From: Verrucomicrobiaceae bacterium | Lineage (GTDB): Bacteria; Verrucomicrobiota; Verrucomicrobiia; Verrucomicrobiales; Akkermansiaceae | Reading direction: 5' to 3' | DNA length: 64,000 nt | Assembly (NCBI GenBank): GCA_027484055.1 | Contig: JAIXQH010000034.1 | Coordinates: forward strand, 1 to 64,000 | Part shown: positions 8,093 through 15,506 of the stretch, one piece after another | How the letters are laid out: the number at the start of each line of letters is the position of its first letter | Position numbering within the stretch: position 1 is the first letter of the stretch | The notes under the pieces: model-generated | The model's input: the letters and a program-made list of their open reading frames with translations, nothing else | Database searches by the model: none | What the model was told of the DNA's origin: nothing | Made by a program: the position numbers and the translations under genes

Positions 8093-10698
8093 AAAAAATC
8101 GCGGCCGTCCTTTCTGTCATCATCTATCTGGTGCCGACCGCACATTCACAGGTTCAGACTGCCTATGTGGAAGGTGAAGTGCTCGTCACCTTCAAGCCCG
8201 TTGAGACCACCGAATCCGCAGGGAGGGCACTCAAGCGGAAATCTCTGAACTTCGCAGAACGCTATACCGCGCTCTCCGAGAAGCGCAGACGCCAGACCGG
8301 ACTGGTTCGGGAAAAATCAAAAACCACCGCGCAATTGATCGCCGAGTTGAAAGACGATCCCAGCATCGAATCCGTAGAACCCAACTACCTCCGCTGGTTC
8401 AACAGCATCCCGAATGACACCCGTTTCACTCAACAATGGTCATTCAATAACACCGGCCAAACCGTGAACGGCATTACCGGCACCGCAGGGGCGGACGTGA
8501 GTTACCTAGCTGCCAAGAATCTCTCGCGCAGCCCTTCCAGCGAGATCGTCGTCGCGGTGGTGGACTCCGGTGTGGACGTGATTCACCCGGATCTAGCCGC
8601 AAACATTTGGATCAATCCACTTGAGATCCCACGCAACGGCGTGGACGACGACTCGAACGGCTACGCAGACGATATCAACGGTTATGACTTCGCCAGTGGC
8701 GACTCCGACCCCTCTGACTCTGGCTCCCACGGCACGCACGTCGCCGGGACCATCGCCGCGCCGGGGGATAACATGGCTGGTGTCATCGGCATCCATGACT
8801 CCGCGAAAATCCTGACGCTGAAAGTCTCGACCAATGGCACTACCATCAGCTCATCCGCCGCCATCAGCGCCTTCCAATACGCCACGGCCCTGAAAAATCG
8901 CGGAGTCAACATCGTCGCGATCAATGCATCCTACGGTGGCGGTGGCTCCAGCACCGCAGAACTCGCCGCTATCAATGCCGCAGGGAATGCAGGCATCATG
9001 CTCTGCGTCGCTGCGGGTAATAGCACTGAAAATAATGATACGATCAGCAGCTACCCCGCCAGTTACCGCACGACGAATATGATCGTCGTTGCCGCGACTG
9101 ATCAGAATGATGCCTTGGCGAGCTATTCAAACTTCGGTGCCACCACCGTGGACCTCGCGGCTCCGGGATCGAACATCATTTCCACCCAACCTTCCGGCAT
9201 CAGCTTGCAAGTCGGCAGCACGACTTACACCTCCACGGCGCTGACTTTCTCAGGACTTACCACCGGGTTATCCGCATCCGTCATCGACTGTGGCAATGGC
9301 AACACCGCTGCCCAATTTCCTGCTGCGGTGAATGGGAATATCGCGTTGATCCAGCGTGGCACCGAGACCTTCAGCACCAAGGTCGCGAATGCCATGGCGG
9401 CAGGGGCACGGGCGGCCATTATCTATAACAATGTTGCGGGCGCTTTTTCCGGCACCTTGCAAACCGAGTCGGGCTGGATTCCAAGTTATAGTATTTCACT
9501 CGAAGATGGCCTATTGATCAAAGCGGCACTGCCGAGCACGGGGAGCCTCGTCCTAACTGCAAACTATCAATTCCTAGATGGCACCTCCATGGCGACGCCG
9601 CATGTCGCAGGGGCGGTGAGCTTCGCCGCCATGAATTTCCCAAGAGACAGCCTCGCACAACGGCGGGCACGCGTCCTCGCGGCGGTCGACAGCAAGTCCT
9701 CGCTAAGCGGTAAGGTCAACACCGGTGGGCGCTTGAATTTTCTGAAAATCGTCGATGCAAATGCCGACGGCGTCGCGGATTGGCAACCGCTTGTGACCAC
9801 GACTGCGCTGCCCTTAGCCATTCACGGAGTCTCCTATTCACAAACGCTAACCGCCACCCGTGGCTCCACTCCATACACTTGGACTCTAGGGGCCGGGTCG
9901 CTGCCCAGCGGATTTTCCCTCAGCCCGCAAGGTGTCTTGAGTGGGATCAGTCGCCTCACTGGAACCTTCAATTTCTCCGTGAAAGTGACGGATTTGGTCG
10001 GTGCTAGCTCCACGACGAATCTGACCTTGAACACCGCGCCCTTCGGCCCGGCTGACCACTTCACCTGGGACTTCGTACCGACCACCGCTTATGCAAATAC
10101 GGATTTCGCGGTGAAATTCACGGCCCGTGATGCTGGCGAGCGGCTCGTTACCACCGCCAGTGGCGACGTGCTGATCCATGCTTCCAGTCCGGTTTCTCCA
10201 TCAACCGTCACTCTTAGCAACGGCGAATTCGTCGGTTACCTCCGCAGCGCTAGCACAGGAACTCTCACCGCGACTCAGAGTGCGGTGAGCGGTGGCAGCA
10301 GTGCCATCACCGTCCTCAGTCGTAGCAGCTCAGCAGGCGATGGGATTCCCGACTCTTGGAAATCTGCCAACGGCCTAGCCCTCACGCCGAGCATCGGTGG
10401 GCTGGATAGCGATGGCGACGGTCAGACGAATTTGCAAGAATTCCATGCCGGGACCCTTCCGACAGCTACGGGTTCTGTTTTCAAAGTCAGCTCGACAAAT
10501 ACCGATGGCAGCACCCAATTTACCATCATTTTCTCAGCAGTTAGGGGGAAGCTTTACCGCGCGAGCCGGAGCTCTAACCTCAGCACCTGGAGCCCGGAAA
10601 GCTCACGCATCTTAGCAACGACAGACGGCCTGCTAACCATTCAGCTCTCCCTGCAAGGCGAGCCGCAGTCCTACTTCCGAGTGGAAATTGTCCCCTAA
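8089..10698 (+). CDS. Secreted S8 (subtilisin-like) serine protease with PA insert, inside the exporter operon
   Basis: An 869-aa secreted subtilase. A signal peptide (about residues 1-20) is followed by a propeptide-like region (VLVTFKP to SIESVEPNYLR, about 30-101). The S8 catalytic domain carries Asp159 in VVDSGVD, His214 in GSHGTHVAG and Ser500 in LDGTSMATPHVAGA. Between His and Ser lies a protease-associated (PA) domain (about 365-480, with AMAAGARAAIIYNN). The C-terminal part has a putative Ig-like He_PIG module (about 570-650) and a calcium-type repeat GLDSDGDGQTNLQEF near 760. It overlaps the ATPase stop by four bases and is followed 8 bp later by the permease gene. The catalytic triad is complete, so it should be active outside the cytoplasm. 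Whether it matures, degrades or is itself the exported substrate is unknown. Confidence 0.93.
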   Translation: MKKIAAVLSVIIYLVPTAHSQVQTAYVEGEVLVTFKPVETTESAGRALKRKSLNFAERYTALSEKRRRQTGLVREKSKTTAQLIAELKDDPSIESVEPNYLRWFNSIPNDTRFTQQWSFNNTGQTVNGITGTAGADVSYLAAKNLSRSPSSEIVVAVVDSGVDVIHPDLAANIWINPLEIPRNGVDDDSNGYADDINGYDFASGDSDPSDSGSHGTHVAGTIAAPGDNMAGVIGIHDSAKILTLKVSTNGTTISSSAAISAFQYATALKNRGVNIVAINASYGGGGSSTAELAAINAAGNAGIMLCVAAGNSTENNDTISSYPASYRTTNMIVVAATDQNDALASYSNFGATTVDLAAPGSNIISTQPSGISLQVGSTTYTSTALTFSGLTTGLSASVIDCGNGNTAAQFPAAVNGNIALIQRGTETFSTKVANAMAAGARAAIIYNNVAGAFSGTLQTESGWIPSYSISLEDGLLIKAALPSTGSLVLTANYQFLDGTSMATPHVAGAVSFAAMNFPRDSLAQRRARVLAAVDSKSSLSGKVNTGGRLNFLKIVDANADGVADWQPLVTTTALPLAIHGVSYSQTLTATRGSTPYTWTLGAGSLPSGFSLSPQGVLSGISRLTGTFNFSVKVTDLVGASSTTNLTLNTAPFGPADHFTWDFVPTTAYANTDFAVKFTARDAGERLVTTASGDVLIHASSPVSPSTVTLSNGEFVGYLRSASTGTLTATQSAVSGGSSAITVLSRSSSAGDGIPDSWKSANGLALTPSIGGLDSDGDGQTNLQEFHAGTLPTATGSVFKVSSTNTDGSTQFTIIFSAVRGKLYRASRSSNLSTWSPESSRILATTDGLLTIQLSLQGEPQSYFRVEIVP

Positions 10699-10706
10699 CG
10701 CCCATC

Positions 10707-11951
10707 ATGATCCATTCGCTCCACGCCTTCCTGTCCCAATCCTGGCAGACCTTCTTCATCGCCCTGCGTGGCCTGCGGCGCAACAAGCTCCGCTCTGGCC
10801 TCACCGCGTTAGGAATCATCATCGGCGTCGCGGCGGTGGTTTCCATGGTCTCGGTTGGAAATGGCGCACAAGTCAGCATCACCCAGCAAGTCTCCGCTCT
10901 CGGCGAGAATCTACTCACCATTTTTTCCGGAAGTAAACGCTCAGGCGGAGTCAGCTCAGGTCTGGGCAGCGCAAGCACCCTGACCCTAGAAGATGCCGAG
11001 GCCATCGCCCGCGAAGTGAGCGATGTCGTAGCGGTAAGCCCGGAAGTGACCAGCAGCGCCCAAGTCGTGGCGAACGGGCGGAACTGGTCCACCAGCGTGG
11101 TCGGCCAGTCACCCGAGTATTTACAGATCCGAGATTGGAAACTCGCCGCCGGCTCCATGTTCGGCGAGCGCGAGATCCGCAGCGCGGCGAAGGTCGCCGT
11201 CATCGGTTCCAAGACTGCGCTGGAGCTGTTTGGCCCGCTGAATCCCATCGGCCAAACGGTCCGGGTGAAAAACAATCCCTTCACCATCATTGGCCTGCTC
11301 GAAAGTAAAGGGGCCGGGATGGGTGGGCAGAATCAGGACGACCGACTCATCATCCCTTTCACCACCGCCATGAAACGCATCACCGGTGACAAGTACCTGC
11401 GCTCGGTGAATGTCCAGATCCGCAGCTCCGAGCGCATGGAAATCGCCCAAGCGCAAATCACCAGTCTGCTGCGTCAGCGCCACCGCCTCCTGCCTGAGGA
11501 CGCAGACGATTTTAACATTTTTAACCAAAAGGACATCGCCGACACGGTCAGCTCGGTGACCGGTGTGGTGAAACTTTTACTGGGGGCGATTTCCAGCCTC
11601 TCGCTCATCGTCGGTGGCATCGGCATTATGAACATCATGCTCGTCAGCGTCACCGAGCGCACCCGCGAGATCGGCATCCGCATCGCCGTGGGTGCCCAGC
11701 CGGGCGCGATTCGGCTGCAATTTCTCATCGAGGCGGTCACTCTGAGCCTAATCGGTGGGCTCATCGGCATCGGCGTAGGAGTGGGGGCCTCCTGGTTGGT
11801 GGGTTTGGTTTCGACGTTCCAGGCGGTCGTCACTCTGGACTCCATTGTGCTCGCCTTCGGCGTCAGCTTCGCGATCGGGGTCTTTTTCGGCTACTACCCA
11901 GCGAGCCAAGCGGCTGCCTTAGATCCCATCGACGCACTGCGTTACGAGTGA
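10707..11951 (+). CDS. MacB-type ABC transporter permease (FtsX superfamily)
   Basis: A 414-aa permease. One N-terminal membrane helix (LTALGIIIGVAAVVSMVSVG) is followed by a large periplasmic MacB_PCD domain (about 55-270). Three C-terminal helices carry the FtsX signature GGIGIMNIMLVSVTERTREI followed by RIAVGA. This is the layout of MacB without its ATPase domain. It should pair with the ATPase encoded at 7331-8092. It ends the operon, and the tRNA-like remnant begins 9 bp after its stop. The E. coli MacB homologue exports macrolides and some peptides and haem precursors; the substrate here is not identified. Confidence 0.94.
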   Translation: MIHSLHAFLSQSWQTFFIALRGLRRNKLRSGLTALGIIIGVAAVVSMVSVGNGAQVSITQQVSALGENLLTIFSGSKRSGGVSSGLGSASTLTLEDAEAIAREVSDVVAVSPEVTSSAQVVANGRNWSTSVVGQSPEYLQIRDWKLAAGSMFGEREIRSAAKVAVIGSKTALELFGPLNPIGQTVRVKNNPFTIIGLLESKGAGMGGQNQDDRLIIPFTTAMKRITGDKYLRSVNVQIRSSERMEIAQAQITSLLRQRHRLLPEDADDFNIFNQKDIADTVSSVTGVVKLLLGAISSLSLIVGGIGIMNIMLVSVTERTREIGIRIAVGAQPGAIRLQFLIEAVTLSLIGGLIGIGVGVGASWLVGLVSTFQAVVTLDSIVLAFGVSFAIGVFFGYYPASQAAALDPIDALRYE

Positions 11952-11960
11952 AAATCAAAA

Positions 11961-12019
11961 TGGTGCGCGCTACAGGACTCGAACCTGAACAGGGTTGCCA
12001 CCCCGCAGCCATCGCACGC
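11961..12019 (-). pseudogene. 59-nt tRNA-like sequence lacking an anticodon arm
   Basis: Read on the minus strand, it ends with a templated CCA. Before this come an acceptor strand AGCGCGC with discriminator A, and a T-arm CAGG-TTCGAGT-CCTG with the canonical TTCGA loop. The 5' segment GCGTGCG (12019-12013) can pair with the 3' acceptor strand at six of seven positions (one G-T wobble). Between acceptor and T-arm there is only one further hairpin, CGGGGT-GGCA-ACCCTG, resembling a class II variable arm. There is no anticodon arm, so it cannot be a normal tRNA. It may be a decayed Ser/Leu-type tRNA, an insertion scar, or a small tRNA-like RNA. Confidence 0.6.
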
Positions 12020-12200
12020 TCCACCGGCGATTTCTCCAAATCCATCCAGCCAAATCCTCTCTGCCCGAGCCAAGGCCGCGCGAAGCATTTCCGCGTCCGC
12101 GCCAAGAACTGGCAATTCCTACTGCTTCCGGCGGAGGAGGGAGTGTTGTTTTCAATCGGTCACAATTCAGCGGAAATCGAAGGGTTTGGCAAGATTCCAG

Positions 12201-12520
12201 ATCGAATTGGGGAGCGTGGATGGCCGGGAGTTCTGGAAATTTAGATTTTTTCACGAGTGAAGTGTCTGAGGATCCATTTGTGCGCAATTTCGGAGGCTGT
12301 GGCGGCATAGGTGAAGAAATTTTGCATTTTTGGACGCTGGCGGGCGATAGGGTGCGAAATTCTGCAATTTCGAAGCCTGTGGCGGCACAGGTCGCAAAAT
12401 TCGGGAAATCGGTCACTTGGCGCGCGACAGGTCGCAAAATTGCAGATTTTTGGAAGCTGGGGCGGGCCAGCTCGGGAAATTGTGCCAATCGGTAGGCTGG
12501 CGCGGCGGGCGGTGTTAGTT
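12201..12520. repeat. Degenerate tandem array with exact 40-bp period, each unit able to form a hairpin
   Basis: From 12281 to 12520 six consecutive 40-bp blocks align without gaps. Each has an AT-rich start (such as GCAATTT), a G+C-rich centre and an AT-rich end (such as GCAAAAT). Blocks at 12201 and 12241 look like weaker members. The centre of several units is self-complementary with different bases: CTGTG/CATAG (12281 unit), CCTGTG/CACAGG (12361 unit), ACTTG/CAGGT (12401 unit), AGCTGG/CCAGCT (12441 unit). The period is not a multiple of three, which argues against a protein repeat. Spacers are absent, so it is not a CRISPR array. Confidence 0.75.
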
Positions 12521-12685
12521 TCTACATTTCATGAGCTGGTGGGAGATTAGGGCTGCATTTGAGCGAAATCCGTCGCCTCCAGATCCCCACACCGCCGATC
12601 TCCGCGAAGGCGGCAGGGTCGTTTTTTCTTGCCACCTCGGTTCTGGGTTCATACCCCCGCTGTCCCGAAGAAGGGATTAAACACG

Positions 12686-13129
12686 ATGAACACGACCCGG
12701 AACCTAAAATCCGTGGCCCTGGCAATCGCCGGCGTCATTCTTTTTCCCAGTTGCTCGACGACTGGTAATGCGAACCCATTCCACACATTAAACGACTCCC
12801 ATTTACCCGTTAAATCCGTCCAGCACGGCCAGGCGTCATGGTATTCGGTGAAAACCAACACCGGCACCAGAACCGCCAGCGGCCAACGCCTCAGCAATGA
12901 TGCGGCGACTGCGGCGCACAAGACTCTCCCGATGGGCACCAAGGTCCGCGTGATCAATGAAAGCAACGGGAAATCCGAGGTTGTCACCATCACGGATCGT
13001 GGCCCCTACATTAAAGGCCGCATCATCGACGTCACCGTCGGCATCGCCGAGCGCTTGGGCTTCGCCAGTCGCGGCATCGCCCCGGTGCGGGTGGAGGTGC
13101 TCGGCAAGCTGAACTCCACTGGCAACTGA
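12686..13129 (+). CDS. RlpA-like double-psi beta-barrel lipoprotein
   Basis: A 147-aa protein. The start at 12686 is preferred because it follows a good ribosome-binding site (GAAGAAGGG) and gives a lipoprotein signal with lipobox LFPSC. The frame extends upstream to 12629 without support. The mature part is a double-psi beta-barrel: HGQASWYS, then GTRTASGQRL, LPMGTKVRVINESNGK, and TDRGPYIKGRIIDVT. These are the RlpA signatures, including the conserved Asp of the active-site region. RlpA proteins are lytic transglycosylases acting on denuded peptidoglycan at the septum or cell envelope. There is no SPOR domain, so localisation may differ from the E. coli protein. Confidence 0.9.
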   Translation: MNTTRNLKSVALAIAGVILFPSCSTTGNANPFHTLNDSHLPVKSVQHGQASWYSVKTNTGTRTASGQRLSNDAATAAHKTLPMGTKVRVINESNGKSEVVTITDRGPYIKGRIIDVTVGIAERLGFASRGIAPVRVEVLGKLNSTGN

Positions 13130-13142
13130 TTTCCTCTCACCG

Positions 13143-13180
13143 CCCCGCCTCCGGACTGTCCGGCGGCGGGGATTTTTTTT
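13143..13180 (+). terminator. Rho-independent terminator after the RlpA-like gene
   Basis: A G+C-rich hairpin (CCCCGCC and CCGGA pairing with TCCGG and GGCGGGG around a short loop) is followed by eight T residues. It begins 13 bp after the stop codon. The start codon of the next gene is only three bases after the T-run, and the GGGGA in the 3' arm is the only obvious ribosome-binding site for that gene. Confidence 0.88.
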
Positions 13181-13183
13181 ACC

Positions 13184-14395
13184 ATGAAACGACTTATCAC
13201 CTTCGCCATCGGGCTTTTCGGGCTCCTTTCGCTCTCACTCCACGCCGAGCCGAGCGCGGTAGAGGATCGCGCCTATGCGGTGAAAACGCTGGATCGGATC
13301 GCCCGGCCGGTGCTGGAAGCGCTGGCAGAGGGGAAATTGAAAGAACGTCTGCCGCTCGGTGCGGGGCAAGAGGCGCGCCGAGATTTCACGCACCTCGAAG
13401 CCTTCGGTCGGACCATGGCGGGGATCGCCCCGTGGCTGGCGCTGGGGCCGGATGCGACGGAGGAGGGGAAATTGCGCGCTCGCTACATCGAACTCAGCCA
13501 TCGCGCTTTGGTGAATGCGACGGACCCGAAATCGGCGGATTTCCTCGATTTTTCTAAAGCCAAAGGCACCCAACCGCTGGTGGACGCCGCCTTTCTCGCG
13601 CTCGCCTTGCTGCGTGCCCCGGACCAGTTATGGGCACCGCTCGATGCGTCGGAACGCGCCCATCTAGTCGCCGCGCTCAAGACCACTCGCCAAATCGTTC
13701 CCGGAGAAAATAACTGGCTGCTGTTCACCGCCCTCGTCGAGTCCGCGCTGTGGCATTTCACCGGGGAGGCCGAGCTGGCCGGGATCGAGCGCGCGGTCCT
13801 CAGTCATGAGAAATGGTTCGTCGGCGATGGCACCTATGGGGATGGTCCGCGCTATCACTGGGATTATTATAATAGCTTCGTGATCCAGCCCGCCCTGATC
13901 GCAGTCATGGAAGTCTGCCGGGAAAAAGGTTCGCCACTGGCCGCGAAATTTCCCGCGATCCTTGCGCGTGCCCAGCGCTACGCCGAAGTGCAGGAGCGCC
14001 TGATTTCTCCAGAGGGGACTTTTCCGGTCATCGGCCGATCCAGTTCGTATCGCTTTGGCGCCTTTCAGACACTATCCCTCGTCGCGTTGCGCCATGAACT
14101 TCCGGCATCCGTTTCTCCCGCCGCAGTCCGCTGTGGGCTGAGCGCCGTGATCCGCCGAATGATCGAGGCCCCCGGAACTTTCGATGAAAATGGCTGGCTC
14201 CGCGTCGGCGTCGCAGGGGATCAGCCCGCCGTCCGCGAGACTTACATTTCCACGGGCAGCCTCTACCTCTGTCTCACGGGAATACTCCATCTCGGGCTGC
14301 CTGCGGATGACCCGCTATGGACTTCTCCGGCGCAGGGCTGGACGCAAAAACGCCTCTGGGCCGGCGAGGATATTCCGGCAGATCACTCGAAATAA
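13184..14395 (+). CDS. Secreted DUF2264-family protein (putative carbohydrate-active enzyme)
   Basis: A 403-aa protein with a clear signal peptide (MKRLITFAIGLFGLLSLSLHA). The mature part matches the DUF2264 pattern: DFTHLEAFGRTMAGIAPWLALG near residue 65, ENNWLLFTALVESALWHF near 175, GDGPRYHWDYYNSFVI near 225, and EGTFPVIGRSSSYRFGAFQTL near 285. The fold expected is an alpha/alpha-toroid like those of unsaturated glucuronyl hydrolases. As far as I recall, DUF2264 relates to a CAZy glycoside hydrolase family acting on uronic acids, so a role in polysaccharide use is likely but not proven. It precedes a cytochrome c and a beta-propeller protein on the same strand. Confidence 0.85.
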   Translation: MKRLITFAIGLFGLLSLSLHAEPSAVEDRAYAVKTLDRIARPVLEALAEGKLKERLPLGAGQEARRDFTHLEAFGRTMAGIAPWLALGPDATEEGKLRARYIELSHRALVNATDPKSADFLDFSKAKGTQPLVDAAFLALALLRAPDQLWAPLDASERAHLVAALKTTRQIVPGENNWLLFTALVESALWHFTGEAELAGIERAVLSHEKWFVGDGTYGDGPRYHWDYYNSFVIQPALIAVMEVCREKGSPLAAKFPAILARAQRYAEVQERLISPEGTFPVIGRSSSYRFGAFQTLSLVALRHELPASVSPAAVRCGLSAVIRRMIEAPGTFDENGWLRVGVAGDQPAVRETYISTGSLYLCLTGILHLGLPADDPLWTSPAQGWTQKRLWAGEDIPADHSK

Positions 14396-14442
14396 AATGG
14401 CTCACCCTGAAAGAAGCCGACAATCGCAACGTAAAACCCACC

Positions 14443-15495
14443 TTGAAATTTTCACTGAATACCGTCCTGTCGTTGTTCATTCTCGCCCCGCTTCTACACG
14501 CGGTGACGCCGAGCGTGACTTATGAAAACCGCCCCCTCGGCAGCATCGAGCGGCCCTTGGTGTTTCGCAGTTATTTACCGGACCCTGGACTTGATCCGGC
14601 CGTGTTCCGGCAGCACTACCTCTCCAGCAAGGCATTGAAATACAATCCCGGGATTGGCCAAGATGTGGCCGGGGAGATCAAGCCGCTGGCTGGCATCGTC
14701 GCAGGCGTGGGCGTGAATTTCGGCCCTGCCTTGTCCTACGTCTTCGACACCACCGAGTGTCGCCTGCTTTATGTCTGGCAAGGCGGATTCGTGGACATGA
14801 CGCCGTATTGGGGTGATCAAGAAAAGGGCTACCGTCTCTCGTTTGACTACGTCCCGCGCCTCGTCGGCACCCTATTTTGGAAAACGGAGGGGGACGACCC
14901 CATCAGCCTCGCTGGCAAAAGTCTCACTGCGCTCGGCCCGCGCGAATATCTCGGCTACCATTTGGAAAAAGGCGTCCCCATTTTTAAATACCGCGCGGGT
15001 GAGGCTTCATTTTCCCTAGCGATCCGTCCGTCTACCACTCCGCTTGCCTGTGAAATCACCCTGACCACTTCTTCACCCGGCGCCCTCGGTTGGCGTGGCA
15101 CAAGCGCTTCTGCCACTGGCACGCTTCAGTTCAAACTCACCGGCACCGAACTCGGGAAATACCAGGGCTACATCCCCATGGCTAAAGTCACCAAGGCCAG
15201 CGCCGATGCCGGAGCTGGGCTTTTCAATCAATACGGCTGCGCCGCCTGTCATAGCATCGACGGTTCCAAAAGCCACGGTCCCTCACTCGGAAAACTCGCC
15301 GACACGAAAATTGAAATCGAAGGCAGCGCCCAACCTATCGTCGCAGATCATGCGTATCTACTGGAATCGATCAAGGCCCCCAACGCGAAAATCGTCAAAG
15401 GCTACCCGCCGAACTACATGCCACCCTTCACCTTGCGCGAGGTCGAGTATGAAGCACTCATCCTATACATCCAGTCCCTTGCCAACCCCGAGTAA
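14443..15495 (+). CDS. Secreted protein with C-terminal cytochrome c domain
   Basis: A 350-aa protein starting at a probable TTG codon (14443), which gives a signal peptide MKFSLNTVLSLFILAPLLHA. The only in-frame ATG (14317) lies inside the previous gene and would add a non-signal leader. The N-terminal two-thirds form a beta-rich domain without a recognised name, with LLYVWQGGFVDMTPYWGDQ and LGYHLEKGVPIFKYR. The last 100 residues are a monohaem cytochrome c: CAACHS binds haem, and the Met ligand is probably in NYMPPF. This architecture is common in Verrucomicrobia and Planctomycetes next to propeller dehydrogenases. It probably accepts electrons from the product of the following gene, 11 bp downstream. 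Confidence 0.82.
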   Translation: MKFSLNTVLSLFILAPLLHAVTPSVTYENRPLGSIERPLVFRSYLPDPGLDPAVFRQHYLSSKALKYNPGIGQDVAGEIKPLAGIVAGVGVNFGPALSYVFDTTECRLLYVWQGGFVDMTPYWGDQEKGYRLSFDYVPRLVGTLFWKTEGDDPISLAGKSLTALGPREYLGYHLEKGVPIFKYRAGEASFSLAIRPSTTPLACEITLTTSSPGALGWRGTSASATGTLQFKLTGTELGKYQGYIPMAKVTKASADAGAGLFNQYGCAACHSIDGSKSHGPSLGKLADTKIEIEGSAQPIVADHAYLLESIKAPNAKIVKGYPPNYMPPFTLREVEYEALILYIQSLANPE

Positions 15496-15506
15496 TTCGC
15501 CCGCTC

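Larger units (their letters stand above)
11952..12685. other. Gene-free interval of about 730 bp with tRNA-like remnant and hairpin array
   Basis: No convincing coding sequence was found here on either strand. The longest open frames (166 and 172 codons) have low-complexity, repeat-driven translations and no recognisable domain. The interval holds a tRNA-like 3' end at its left edge and a 40-bp-period degenerate array in the middle. The stretch 12020-12200 has no further feature that could be named. The last part (12521-12685) leads into the lipoprotein gene and contains its ribosome-binding site. Confidence 0.7.

Noticed and set aside
11961..12019. tRNA-like remnant as the attachment site of an integrated element
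   Set aside because: No integrase gene and no second copy of the sequence were seen in the window; it remains possible but unsupported.
11970..12488. Open frames of 166 and 172 codons in the gene-free interval
   Set aside because: They run over the hairpin array and tRNA-like remnant, have no domain or good ribosome-binding site, and the 40-bp period does not fit a protein repeat.
12201..12520. The periodic array as a CRISPR locus or an integron attC array
   Set aside because: There are no unique spacers between repeats, units abut directly, and neither cas genes nor an integrase gene are in view; attC core sites were not found.
11961..12520. tmRNA gene ending in the tRNA-like part
   Set aside because: No tag-peptide reading frame of the ALAA type and no distant 5' acceptor half were found; a local 5' acceptor strand pairs instead.
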